Positions 1 to 7,475 of a stretch of DNA of 11,158 bases are shown piece after piece. How positions within the stretch are numbered: the stretch's first letter is position 1; each line of letters begins with the position of its first letter. A model generated the notes under the pieces. The model was not told where the DNA came from. It made no database searches and worked only from the letters and a program-made list of their open reading frames with translations. Position numbers and translations under genes: made by a program. This stretch comes from Flavobacteriales bacterium (lineage in GTDB: Bacteria; Bacteroidota; Bacteroidia; Flavobacteriales_D; Sanyastnellaceae), in NCBI GenBank assembly GCA_947460525.1, contig CANHIV010000004.1, positions 1 through 11,158 of the forward strand, given 5' to 3'.

Positions 1-462
1 CTCTACCTCTGGTTGCTTCAAATTTTCTGGGATATGTTTCCAAAAAACTTTCTTTGACCTGTCGCGAACTTCTATGGAAAAAGGCGCCCTAATTCCTTCT
101 TTAACCATAAATCCCTGCAACAATCCCTTCAATAACGATGTATCCAAACGCTCTTCCAAGGCAGGAACAATTTGCACTTCTACCCACTCGGCCAAATCTT
201 GATTCACATGATTGAAAAAAGTATCCAGCGGTACCTCTGTGCCTTTGGTATCCGGAATATTGGGGGTATGAATTCTGGTCAACGGCTTATCCACCCTTTC
301 CAACTCTGCTGTGGATTTGCTCATTGCGGCATATACGCGATCTGAAAACGACTGCTGGCGAAGAAGGTAGGTGTTGTGCACCCAATAAACCTGGAGCGCC
401 AACAATCCCAAAAGAGAAAATGCTCCCGTAATAACAAGATATTTCACCAATTCCTTCCGCAT
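1..462 (-). CDS. Sensor histidine kinase, N-terminal part only (partial)
   Basis: An open frame of 154 codons starts with ATG at 462 and runs off the left edge. An in-frame TAG at 487-489 limits any upstream extension. Residues about 8-27 form one hydrophobic membrane segment ending in LALQVYWV, followed by a hydrophilic, probably periplasmic stretch with LLRQQSFSDRVYAAM. From family knowledge, this layout (short cytoplasmic start, one TM helix ending QVYW, then a sensor region opening with a helix containing F..RV..A) is typical of Bacteroidota membrane sensor histidine kinases. The HisKA and HATPase domains would lie beyond the edge, so the kinase call is inferred from the N-terminus only. 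It lies 59 bp downstream of the large secreted esterase on the same strand and may be co-transcribed. No convincing ribosome binding site is visible. It could also be another single-pass envelope protein. Confidence 0.68.
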   Translation of the reverse strand, partial: MRKELVKYLVITGAFSLLGLLALQVYWVHNTYLLRQQSFSDRVYAAMSKSTAELERVDKPLTRIHTPNIPDTKGTEVPLDTFFNHVNQDLAEWVEVQIVPALEERLDTSLLKGLLQGFMVKEGIRAPFSIEVRDRSKKVFWKHIPENLKQPEVE

Positions 463-521
463 GGCGGAAAAATACGGCTTTCTTGACTACGAGAGCATTT
501 TACTTAACTTGATTTAACAGC

Positions 522-3500
522 CTATTGTTTCACCCAAATTTCTCTGTTGTGGATGTCATCTCCATCAAAAATCAAATGGTACATTCCCGCACTCCAATCT
601 TGAGTGGATATATCCAATGAATTTTGTAAGTATCCCTCATAAACCAATCTTCCCTGAGCGTCTCTGATTTGCATTTGAACCTGCTGGCCTTTCGGCAAAA
701 CAACGTGCAGAACCGAGCTTCCAGGGTTGGGCCAACAATTGATTTCTAAGGTTGCGGATTTTATGAATCCCGCCATTGGCTCTTCTTCAGGGATCTCATC
801 GCAGGAATGAAACGGAATTTGGGGAAGCACACTCCAATTGGTGGAGTACCCATATTCTCCCGTAGCCGGATCTGCCCATTCCAACGCAATGTTGGTCCCC
901 GAGTTGTCCCATTCATTGCCTGCCCATTCTTGCGTCAACTCTTGTATGGTGGCATCCTGAACACTTCCTTGAATGCAATAAGAACCTGCCCATCCAAATT
1001 TATTTTTGCCTTTCAAAATCAGTGGTCGTTTACAACCTACCAAATGAAGATGACTTCCGTTGTCTTCAAAATGATTGTGTCCCGTTTGAAAGTTGCCAAT
1101 AAACTGCGCCTCTTCCTCCAATGTAACTCCCCACTGGCATTGCGCAACATGACTGCAAGTCATATTTATTTCGGCATGGTCTACCCGAATCCCTTGGAAG
1201 TAATCAAAAATATCGCTATCCGAAATCGTCAGCGATGAAACATCAGATGCTGCGCCTTCTATCCCCACATCACTTCCCTCGCCTCCCATGGTGCAGTTTG
1301 AAAACATCCATGTGTGGGTCATCTCATTGAAGCCAAAGCCATGTCCCAAAACCTTGGCATCATTCATTTGCCAAGTTCCGCCTTTCCATTTCCACATCTC
1401 ATCACCAACACTGAAAATGTGATCCGCAACCACTCTAGAATTTTCACCCATCAAGGAAAGATGATAGAACTGAACCTGATCAAAATGGACCTTGTTGTTG
1501 ATGCATAAAATATCTTGCTCTCCTTCTCCCCATCCATTGTCCTGCATCATTCTCACCCGCTTTGCCAACAAACGCGCCCTGTGTTCCATTCTTGCATGGT
1601 TGGAAAAGCGCAGCTGACCTTGAATCAATACTACGGACGATCCTGGCTCAGCTACCTCATTCCACCATGCGCCCTCTTCCAATTGCACCAAAACATCCTG
1701 TTCAGATTGGCCTTGCAACTGCAAAGTGCTGCCATCTTCTAACCACCAATCGACATAATTTCCATCACTGTATGGATACATAACCACTTTTCCTCCGATT
1801 TCATTTGTTGGCATAAGAGACAATGTTTGCTGAGAACAAATTCTAACAGTTCCTCCCTCCATTGCCAACTCAGAATCCTCTGAAATCAATTGAAAGACAC
1901 CACCGCAATAGCTGATCCAAGCGCCAGGCAGAAGTCGAATTCTTCCTTCACAAAATACATATCCTCCCTCTCCAATGACCAGCCTTGAGCCAGCTTCCAT
2001 GATGAGCTCACTTCCCGCATGCACCCACAATTTTCCTTTATCGAAAACTTGAATTGTCGTCCCAAAAGTTGCGCGCAATGTGGCAAAAGATTGACCGTCC
2101 ATGTCTCCAATATGCATCTTCCCGCCTTCATGAATATTCAAATCATACCGGTCACAAAAAGTCATTAATTCCATGGTTTTTTGGCTGTTTTGCAAAGGAA
2201 GATTCTGAGAGATATGCAAAGGAATTTGCGCATTGATAAAAACTTCATCTTCTGCATTTATCTCGCAAACAGGGAAAAATAAATCCTCCAATTCTCCATA
2301 ATTGAACATATTCCATGTTGTGCTTTGCGACAACTGGTGAAGTGAATCCACTTCATCCAAGACATTCAATAAAAATTGCATGATTCCTGCATTCAATGCA
2401 ACGTGGGGTTCATTGGAGTTGTAGCAACCATAAACTTTATCAAATGGCGTAACCTGCGGATTTTGAAAATACGCCCCAGCAAGGTTGGCATCATAGGTTG
2501 TATCTATAGCCCATGCACTATAGGATGGGACAAAATTGTGTATGGAAACAAACTGATCTTCTTGTATCATTCCGCAGTTATTGGCAAAAGATGACGTCTC
2601 ATTCAACACATCCACCAATTGCTCCACGGATTGCCGATAGCCGCCAGCGGCGTAATCGATGGGAGGGAGATCGCGGGGGATTTTCATCAACTCATGGTGT
2701 TCTTGGTAGGTGATGTTATTCAATTGAAAATTGGTCTCCGTATAAATTGCATCACCAATGACAACATGGGTTGCTGTATTTTCTGAATGATCCAAATCCC
2801 CTGGCAGAGCCGACAAACGCAATTGAAACTCATTGCCAGGCAATAAACCATAGGCATTGCAATTCTCTTCCAATAAATAAGGATGCTCATCTACATCACC
2901 CATGGGGTGACCCAAAATGTTACCATTGGCAATGGCCACATTCATCGTCTGCTGCGGAAAGGACATCGATTGCAAATAATTCATATACTCCTCTCTTTTC
3001 CAAGGGTGATCAACATCTCCCTCAGAATCCAGCCATTGGTACAGCAACAATTGTTGTGCTGCCGTTCTATTCAACGACTCCCAAACAAAGGCTTCTGCCT
3101 CTGCTGAAAATGACGATAAAAACCAAAGTCCTGCTTGCAAACCGAGAGGAATATTGGCGCCCAGATGAGGAGAATCCATGGAGATGTATGCCCCAGCGCA
3201 ATGGGGTATTCCCTCTCTCTCTAGCTCAGACAGGGCGATACGCGCTACTTGTCCGCCCATGCTGGCTCCTGCAACTATCAATTCGTCGTTGCCGATTTTG
3301 TACATGTTGCAGAGCTGAATCAATCTTTTCAATGCTTGAGCATTGCCTCTGATGTCTGCTGCACCATCATAAAAATCAAGGAGTATAATGTCATACCCCC
3401 GCAACCGCAATTCCTGGTACAATTGCTCTGCACCGCCCAGCATGGGGTAATTCTCTGCATCCAATCCCAAAAATTGACACCAACCAAAATCACCGTTGGC

Positions 3501-4298
3501 GTATTGCGAGTGGGCAAGTGAAAAGTCTATTCCCTCAACAAATAGAAAAGGTCGATCAAACACTTGATCGTCACTCAAGAGCGTAAAGGCATCGGCCCAA
3601 AATGTTTGATTCTCAAATTCGCCGGAAATTCGCCAAGGGTGATTGACATCGGAAACGCCCCATGGTGCCGATTGTGGCAACCACAATGTGTTTTCACATG
3701 ATGCCCCTGACAACAATGTTGTGCCTGTCTTCCATTCACCATTGCTAAAAACTTTGCTCCGAATTTTTCTCGACTTCAAATCAGAATAATGAACCTCCAC
3801 ATGCTGGTTCCTTGGCATGATTTGCCATCCGCGACCATCGTCAAAATCTATGTAGATGCAAAGGCTATCTGAGAAAATATCACTCGGCAGATAAAAGTGC
3901 ATCGTCAAATCCGAATATTTGGATTGCGACAGCGCGGTAAAAAACGTGGTGGAGTAGTTGACATTATCTGAAGCTGTGCTATCCAAATAGAATACATCTT
4001 TCAAGCACGGATACAAGACAATCGTGGAGTTGAGTTCCTCTAGATTTCTAAAAGGCGCTCGAAAATGGTTTACCTCGCGTTTCAATGGTGACGGCTGATC
4101 CCGGAGAATGGTTTTCCAAAATTGCCAAGCTTGGGCGTTGGTGATTTCTTCATTCTTACCCAATGGAGGAACATTGAAATCACGCTGACGATAGAAGGTC
4201 TTGGAATCGCCATTGATGACTTGAGATTGTAGTTTTGTAATATATATCAATATAAATATTAGGGCAAGGCTAAGCCTGCACGTGTAATTTTTGCACAT
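522..4298 (-). CDS. Large secreted esterase/lipase-like protein with beta-helix-like region and T9SS sorting domain
   Basis: This is a 1258-aa protein. Residues 1-26 look like a Sec signal peptide (hydrophobic core LALIFILIYI, likely cleavage near LQSQ). Residues about 250-650 resemble a PGAP1/lipase-type alpha/beta hydrolase: FLFVEGIDFS opens it, the nucleophile elbow is GASMG with Ser346, DSPHLGANIPLG (375-386) gives a candidate acid Asp375, and His632 (or His587) is a candidate base. Residues about 690-1130 are rich in short Gly/Asn-punctuated beta-strand repeats of the kind found in right-handed beta-helix proteins (for example SELIMEAGSRLVIGEGG). Residues about 1185-1258 match a type A T9SS C-terminal domain: an NCWPNPGSS start, a DAQGRLV strand, WSAGMYHL and a basic KQ end. 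The family pattern implies export by Sec, then T9SS across the outer membrane with tail removal and release or surface attachment. Substrate is unknown. The start is fixed by an in-frame TAA at 4311-4313. The gene lies 26 bp after the 205-aa lipoprotein gene. Confidence 0.87.
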   Translation of the reverse strand: MCKNYTCRLSLALIFILIYITKLQSQVINGDSKTFYRQRDFNVPPLGKNEEITNAQAWQFWKTILRDQPSPLKREVNHFRAPFRNLEELNSTIVLYPCLKDVFYLDSTASDNVNYSTTFFTALSQSKYSDLTMHFYLPSDIFSDSLCIYIDFDDGRGWQIMPRNQHVEVHYSDLKSRKIRSKVFSNGEWKTGTTLLSGASCENTLWLPQSAPWGVSDVNHPWRISGEFENQTFWADAFTLLSDDQVFDRPFLFVEGIDFSLAHSQYANGDFGWCQFLGLDAENYPMLGGAEQLYQELRLRGYDIILLDFYDGAADIRGNAQALKRLIQLCNMYKIGNDELIVAGASMGGQVARIALSELEREGIPHCAGAYISMDSPHLGANIPLGLQAGLWFLSSFSAEAEAFVWESLNRTAAQQLLLYQWLDSEGDVDHPWKREEYMNYLQSMSFPQQTMNVAIANGNILGHPMGDVDEHPYLLEENCNAYGLLPGNEFQLRLSALPGDLDHSENTATHVVIGDAIYTETNFQLNNITYQEHHELMKIPRDLPPIDYAAGGYRQSVEQLVDVLNETSSFANNCGMIQEDQFVSIHNFVPSYSAWAIDTTYDANLAGAYFQNPQVTPFDKVYGCYNSNEPHVALNAGIMQFLLNVLDEVDSLHQLSQSTTWNMFNYGELEDLFFPVCEINAEDEVFINAQIPLHISQNLPLQNSQKTMELMTFCDRYDLNIHEGGKMHIGDMDGQSFATLRATFGTTIQVFDKGKLWVHAGSELIMEAGSRLVIGEGGYVFCEGRIRLLPGAWISYCGGVFQLISEDSELAMEGGTVRICSQQTLSLMPTNEIGGKVVMYPYSDGNYVDWWLEDGSTLQLQGQSEQDVLVQLEEGAWWNEVAEPGSSVVLIQGQLRFSNHARMEHRARLLAKRVRMMQDNGWGEGEQDILCINNKVHFDQVQFYHLSLMGENSRVVADHIFSVGDEMWKWKGGTWQMNDAKVLGHGFGFNEMTHTWMFSNCTMGGEGSDVGIEGAASDVSSLTISDSDIFDYFQGIRVDHAEINMTCSHVAQCQWGVTLEEEAQFIGNFQTGHNHFEDNGSHLHLVGCKRPLILKGKNKFGWAGSYCIQGSVQDATIQELTQEWAGNEWDNSGTNIALEWADPATGEYGYSTNWSVLPQIPFHSCDEIPEEEPMAGFIKSATLEINCWPNPGSSVLHVVLPKGQQVQMQIRDAQGRLVYEGYLQNSLDISTQDWSAGMYHLIFDGDDIHNREIWVKQ

Positions 4299-4324
4299 GT
4301 CAATAAGATTTTAAGTTTAATTTT

Positions 4325-4942
4325 TTAGTAGAAAATTGAGACCGACAACGTATCCTGCGGTGCCGCGTTTAAAAAGTTCATGTAAGTAAAAGGGCCTACA
4401 CTCCCATCTGCGTAATTGATCTGATAAGCCACTTGATTACTGGCCAAGCCCAAAGCCGGGAGAACCACAGATGGGGCCTCGCCATTCAAGATAAATTGTG
4501 AAATGGACAAATTGGACATGGGATACAACGATACTCCCGCTAGACTCGTCATCTGACCCGTATCTTGTATCGCAAACTTGGTCCAAGCCTTTCCGTACAA
4601 GTAGAAGGTTTGCACTTGCTCTCCAGGTGAAAAAGTTGATCCTGCCTGAATGCCCAGGTCAATGTGATTGCTGCCTGCCTTGGCATAAAACAAACTCGCA
4701 TTGTGGCTGTCCTCCACTTCAAAGTAGCCCTGTGCATTGGTGGTGGTTTGAACCACCGATTGATAATGACCGGAAGTGCTATAGGTGTCATTGCGCAACA
4801 AATAAACTTGACCATTGGCAATGGGAACATCTGTTCCATACTCCCTAAGATAACCTTTTAATCCAAAGGGATGGGTGGGTGCATCTGGTTGGCACGATTG
4901 CAAAACCAAAAGCGTAGAAAGTGAAAATAAAATTCGTTTCAT
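4325..4942 (-). CDS. Lipoprotein with carboxypeptidase-regulatory-like (Ig-like) domain
   Basis: The 205-aa product starts at the ATG at 4940-4942, because that Met directly begins a lipoprotein signal (MKRILFSLSTLLVLQSC). The frame stays open upstream to 5056, but the extra 38 residues have no signal character and would overlap the preceding gene. The lipobox LQSC predicts lipidation on Cys17. Residues about 27-85 (GLKGYLREYGTDVPIANGQVYLL, then TTTNAQGYFEV) follow the pattern of CarboxypepD_reg-like beta-sandwich modules: a strand, PIANGQVYL, then T.A.G.F. The remainder is also beta-rich with no catalytic motif seen. After Cys the sequence is QPDAP, which only loosely resembles the Q-A-(D/E)2 surface-export signal described in Capnocytophaga, so surface exposure is possible but unproven. 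It lies 26 bp upstream of the large T9SS esterase gene, suggesting joint expression. Exact function is unknown. Confidence 0.8.
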   Translation of the reverse strand: MKRILFSLSTLLVLQSCQPDAPTHPFGLKGYLREYGTDVPIANGQVYLLRNDTYSTSGHYQSVVQTTTNAQGYFEVEDSHNASLFYAKAGSNHIDLGIQAGSTFSPGEQVQTFYLYGKAWTKFAIQDTGQMTSLAGVSLYPMSNLSISQFILNGEAPSVVLPALGLASNQVAYQINYADGSVGPFTYMNFLNAAPQDTLSVSIFY

Positions 4943-4965
4943 AATTTTTGTTTTAGTTAATGCGA

Positions 4966-4973
4966 CAAATTTA
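4966..4973 (-). promoter_or_regulatory. Candidate Bacteroidota -7 promoter element for the 205-aa lipoprotein gene
   Basis: On the minus strand these bases read TAAATTTG, an exact match to the Bacteroidota -7 consensus TAnnTTTG. They end 23 bp before the ATG at 4942, so transcription would start about 18 nt upstream of the gene. I see no good TTG -33 element at the usual 17-20 bp spacing; the nearest TTG is only about 12 bp away. It would allow the lipoprotein and esterase genes to be expressed apart from the 166-aa gene upstream. An 8-bp motif with two free positions can occur by chance in AT-rich DNA. Confidence 0.35.
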
Positions 4974-4997
4974 TCCTTCGATTCCCAATTCGCATTG

Positions 4998-5029
4998 CAT
5001 AATTTGACATAAATTATAAGGAAATTATG
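4998..5029. repeat. AT-rich inverted repeat between two lipoprotein genes
   Basis: CATAATTT (4998-5005) is perfectly complementary to AAATTATG (5022-5029), with 16 nt between. The left arm can instead pair with the inner AAATTAT at 5011-5017 (7 bp, 5-nt loop GACAT), so two mutually exclusive hairpins are possible. The right arm overlaps the stop codon of the 166-aa gene (5025-5027). No T-run follows on the minus strand, so it does not look like a Rho-independent terminator. It could be an operator, a messenger stability element, or chance in AT-rich spacer DNA. Confidence 0.35.
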
Positions 5030-5525
5030 GTGTGCTAAAAGACAAATTGTAATCATCTACAAAATCATCTACGGCCCCTATCATTTGTGTATTTGCTGTT
5101 GTTTTGGTCTGCTCAATATCTTGATCCAAATTTTTCCATTCCATCGTCTTTTCATCGCTCCACCAAATGGTCATCATCTTCCAATGGTCGTTTTTCTTTT
5201 GGTACAATGGCAACAATTCTTTGCGCAATGAAGCACTCCATTGCCGAGTAGCCACAACCAATTGATCATCATCATCCGGGTAGGAAAGGGTATCCAAAGT
5301 CTTGTCCAAACGATCCAACAACAAAACAATGGAGTCATTCTTTTCATTCAAATAACGAAAAGTAAAAGTATCGGCATAACAAAGATCCCAACGGTTCCAG
5401 ACATCCACTATCTCCTGCTGCTGAACTACAATGGCATTGCAATGCCATTGGGCTTTGCGCTGATCCACCGTGCAGGATACACAGAGCAGAACAACCATAC
5501 ATATCAGCAAAAATCCTCCCTTCAT
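5025..5525 (-). CDS. Hypothetical lipoprotein
   Basis: The 166-aa product starts at the ATG at 5523-5525, where a lipoprotein signal begins (MKGGFLLICMVVLLCVSC). The frame is open further upstream to 5678, but that part is antisense to the start of truB and carries no signal, so the internal start is chosen. Lipidation is predicted on Cys18; the lipobox CVSC is slightly unusual, with Cys rather than Leu at -3. The mature part is hydrophilic, Trp-rich, apparently mostly helical, and carries an acidic PDDDD run at 83-87. It ends in an acidic helix around DDFVDDY. I do not recognise the family and see no catalytic motif. It heads the leftward gene series and lies 82 bp upstream of the 205-aa lipoprotein gene. 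It is transcribed divergently from truB across a 52-bp spacer. Confidence 0.72.
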   Translation of the reverse strand: MKGGFLLICMVVLLCVSCTVDQRKAQWHCNAIVVQQQEIVDVWNRWDLCYADTFTFRYLNEKNDSIVLLLDRLDKTLDTLSYPDDDDQLVVATRQWSASLRKELLPLYQKKNDHWKMMTIWWSDEKTMEWKNLDQDIEQTKTTANTQMIGAVDDFVDDYNLSFSTP

Positions 5526-5561
5526 TTGAACGAAAATACAGCCTTTTTCATACATAATCAT

Positions 5562-5569
5562 TAGCTTTG
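5562..5569 (+). promoter_or_regulatory. Candidate -7 promoter element for truB
   Basis: These bases read TAGCTTTG, fitting the Bacteroidota TAnnTTTG consensus, inside the 52-bp divergent spacer. A promoter is needed here because the upstream genes run the other way. A TTTG lies at 5525-5528 but is about 33 bp away, too far for a standard -33 element. The implied transcription start, about 5575, would be only a few bases before the TTG start codon of truB. Confidence 0.38.
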
Positions 5570-5577
5570 GCAACGAT

Positions 5578-6318
5578 TTGAAAAAGCCAGAAACATATCT
5601 CGATCTGATAGAAGGATGGGTGCTCCTTGTGGACAAGCCCATTACTTGGACCAGCTTTGATGTGGTAAACAAACTCAAAGGTCATCTCAAGGGATTGAAA
5701 AAAGTTCAACCCGAAGAGTTGCGCGATCGAAATGTAAAAATTGGCCATGCGGGTACATTGGATCCATTGGCTACAGGCCTTTTGGTGGTGTGTGTGGGTA
5801 AAAAAACCAAAGAGCTGGACCAACTCCAAACGGGTGTCAAAACCTACACGGGTACCATCAAAATGGGGCAGGTTACGGCCAGTTATGATTTAGAAACACC
5901 GCCCATTGGAGAATTTCCTTTTGACCATCTCACTGAAAATGACTACATCCAAAATGCCAAGTCTTTTTTGGGTGAGCAATGGCAAACCCCGCCCGTTTTC
6001 AGTGCCAAGCAAATCAATGGCAAAAGAGCCTATGAATTTGCCCGTGAAGGCATCGAAGTGGAAATGAAAAAATCGCAAATTGAAATCTTTGATTTTCAAA
6101 TTACCCGATGCCAACCGCCCGAAATTGATTTTGAAATTACCTGCAGCAAAGGAACCTATATCCGAACCATCGCACACGAGTTTGGTCAACGATTAAATAG
6201 CGGCTCTCATTTGCAGTCTTTGAGGCGAACAAAAAGCCTCCCTTTTGACGTAAAAGATGCCATTTCTGTTGAGGAATGGTGCGACTTTTTCTGGAAATGG
6301 AAGAATTTTGAAAAATAA
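5578..6318 (+). CDS. truB: tRNA pseudouridine(55) synthase TruB
   Basis: The 246-aa product matches TruB, which isomerises U55 to pseudouridine in the T-arm of most tRNAs. Visible family motifs are VLLVDKPITWTSFDVVNKL (residues 16-34), the catalytic block GHAGTLDPLATG (56-67) with the nucleophilic Asp62, FSAKQINGKRAYEFAREG (141-158) and the KGTYIRTIAHEFG region (191-203). At this length there is no room for the C-terminal PUA domain of the 300-plus-residue proteobacterial enzymes, which is usual for Bacteroidota. The start is the TTG at 5578: no in-frame ATG exists before the conserved VLLVDKP block, and a stop lies upstream at 5527-5529. No Shine-Dalgarno is evident. Arginine codons are mostly CGA (5 of 9), in sharp contrast with queA downstream. 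queA follows after 99 bp. Confidence 0.95.
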   Translation: MKKPETYLDLIEGWVLLVDKPITWTSFDVVNKLKGHLKGLKKVQPEELRDRNVKIGHAGTLDPLATGLLVVCVGKKTKELDQLQTGVKTYTGTIKMGQVTASYDLETPPIGEFPFDHLTENDYIQNAKSFLGEQWQTPPVFSAKQINGKRAYEFAREGIEVEMKKSQIEIFDFQITRCQPPEIDFEITCSKGTYIRTIAHEFGQRLNSGSHLQSLRRTKSLPFDVKDAISVEEWCDFFWKWKNFEK

Positions 6319-6375
6319 TTTACTGAATTTCAGTTAGTTAAACCTCCCCCTCTTTACAACGCCTTCAAAAAGTTG

Positions 6376-6383
6376 TACCTTCG
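6376..6383 (+). promoter_or_regulatory. Candidate -7 promoter element for queA
   Basis: TACCTTCG differs by one base from TAnnTTTG and sits in GTACCTTCGCCCTC, a context I recall as common upstream of Bacteroidota genes. A weak TTTA lies about 20 bp upstream as a possible -33 element. Transcription would start near 6390, leaving a leader of about 28 nt that is almost pure A/T (TTATTAAATTAATTAATTGA, then TTATCAA). Such an unstructured leader favours translation initiation in this phylum. It implies that queA and the following radical SAM gene can be transcribed independently of truB. Confidence 0.5.
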
Positions 6384-6417
6384 CCCTCCTTTATTAAATT
6401 AATTAATTGATTATCAA

Positions 6418-7470
6418 ATGAAACTCGGCCAATTTCGTTATAAAGTTCCTGAAGAGTTAATTGCTCAATACCCTGCACACCACCGCGATGAATCTCGTTT
6501 AATGGTGGTTCACAAAAAATCTGGTAAGATTGAACACAAGATGTTCAAAGACCTTTTGAATTACTTTGAGGAAGGTGACGTTTTGGTCAACAACAATACC
6601 CGTGTTTTCCCAGCTCGTATGTACGGCAACAAAGAAAAAACGGGATCAATGATCGAGGTGTTTTTGCTTCGCGAATTGAATGCGCAAAATTTCCTTTGGG
6701 ACACTGTTGTAGATCCAGCGCGTAAAATCAGAATTGGTAACAAATTGTACTTTGGTGAAAACGATGAGTTGGTGGCTGAAGTAATTGACAATACCACCTC
6801 TCGTGGAAGAACTTTGCGTTTCTTGTTTGATGGAACACATGAGGAATTCAAAGCCTTGATTTATCGTTTGGGTGAAACCCCTCTACCTCGTTATATTACT
6901 CGTCCCATCGAGCCAGAAGACGAGTTCCATTACCAAACCATTTTTGCCAAACATGAAGGTGCAGTTGCTGCGCCAACTGCAGGATTGCATTTCTCTCGTG
7001 AGTTGTGCAAGCGTTTGGAAATCAAAGGCATCCAAATGGCTGAATTGACCCTTCATATTGGTATTGGCACTTTCCGCACTGTTGAAGTGGAGGATTTGAC
7101 CAAACACAAAACAGACAGTGAGCAATTGATCATCCCAGAAGAAACTGCCAAATTGGTGAATGAAGCCAAAATCAAAGGAAATCGTGTGTGTGCAGTGGGG
7201 TCAACTGTAGCCCGTGCCTTCGAGTGCAGCATCAGCACTGAGCAATTGTTAAAGCCATTTGATGGTTGGGCAAGCAAATTTATTTTCCCTCCTCATGACT
7301 TTGTTATTGCAGATAGTTTGATCACCAACTTCCACGAACCAGAAAGTGTTTTGTTGATGCAAACCACAGCTTTTGGAGGTCATGATTTGATTATGCACGC
7401 TTACAACGAAGCTGTGAAAGAAAAATACCGCTTCTTCTGCTATGGAGATGCGATGTTGATCTTAGGCTAA
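6418..7470 (+). CDS. queA: tRNA preQ1(34) S-adenosylmethionine ribosyltransferase-isomerase QueA
   Basis: The 350-aa product is full length for QueA, which transfers and isomerises the ribosyl moiety of SAM onto 7-aminomethyl-7-deazaguanine at tRNA position 34, giving epoxyqueuosine. Family blocks are all present: the N-terminal start with [32 protein letters not shown] (57-68), the [13 protein letters not shown] block (181-193), [19 protein letters not shown] (213-231), [12 protein letters not shown] (303-314) and the C-terminal [13 protein letters not shown] (337-349). The ATG at 6418 begins the canonical N-terminus and is preceded by an A/T-rich leader with its own candidate promoter. Codon use is strongly biased: of 20 arginines, 14 are CGT, 4 CGC and 2 AGA, with none CGA, CGG or AGG, unlike its neighbours. 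The next gene begins 5 bp after the stop, so the two are very likely one operon. Confidence 0.96.
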   Translation: MKLGQFRYKVPEELIAQYPAHHRDESRLMVVHKKSGKIEHKMFKDLLNYFEEGDVLVNNNTRVFPARMYGNKEKTGSMIEVFLLRELNAQNFLWDTVVDPARKIRIGNKLYFGENDELVAEVIDNTTSRGRTLRFLFDGTHEEFKALIYRLGETPLPRYITRPIEPEDEFHYQTIFAKHEGAVAAPTAGLHFSRELCKRLEIKGIQMAELTLHIGIGTFRTVEVEDLTKHKTDSEQLIIPEETAKLVNEAKIKGNRVCAVGSTVARAFECSISTEQLLKPFDGWASKFIFPPHDFVIADSLITNFHEPESVLLMQTTAFGGHDLIMHAYNEAVKEKYRFFCYGDAMLILG

Positions 7471-7475
7471 ACCCC

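Noticed and set aside
463..521. Promoter for the histidine kinase in the 59-bp gap
   Set aside because: The closest match, TATTTTTC on the minus strand, breaks the -7 consensus at its invariant G and lies only 4 bp from the ATG, so transcription from the upstream gene is more likely.
807..1238. Plus-strand open frame of 143 codons opposite the C-terminal part of the secreted protein
   Set aside because: It is antisense to the beta-helix/T9SS tail region. The translation looks random and there is no promoter or signal.
2771..3352. Plus-strand open frame of 193 codons within the secreted esterase gene
   Set aside because: It is antisense to the well-supported hydrolase domain (Ser346 codon at 3261-3263) and has no recognisable motif or composition of a real protein.
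4943..5056. Upstream extension of the 205-aa lipoprotein frame to a start at 5056
   Set aside because: It would overlap the preceding gene and displace the lipoprotein signal MKRILFSLSTLLVLQSC from the N-terminus.
5526..5678. Upstream extension of the 166-aa lipoprotein frame to a start at 5678
   Set aside because: The extension is antisense to the truB start, has no signal character, and would bury a clear lipoprotein signal peptide that begins at 5525.
6329..6345. Possible truB terminator around ACTGAATTTCAGT
   Set aside because: The stem is only about 4 bp with a usable loop, is not GC-rich and lacks a following T-run, so it does not qualify as a terminator.
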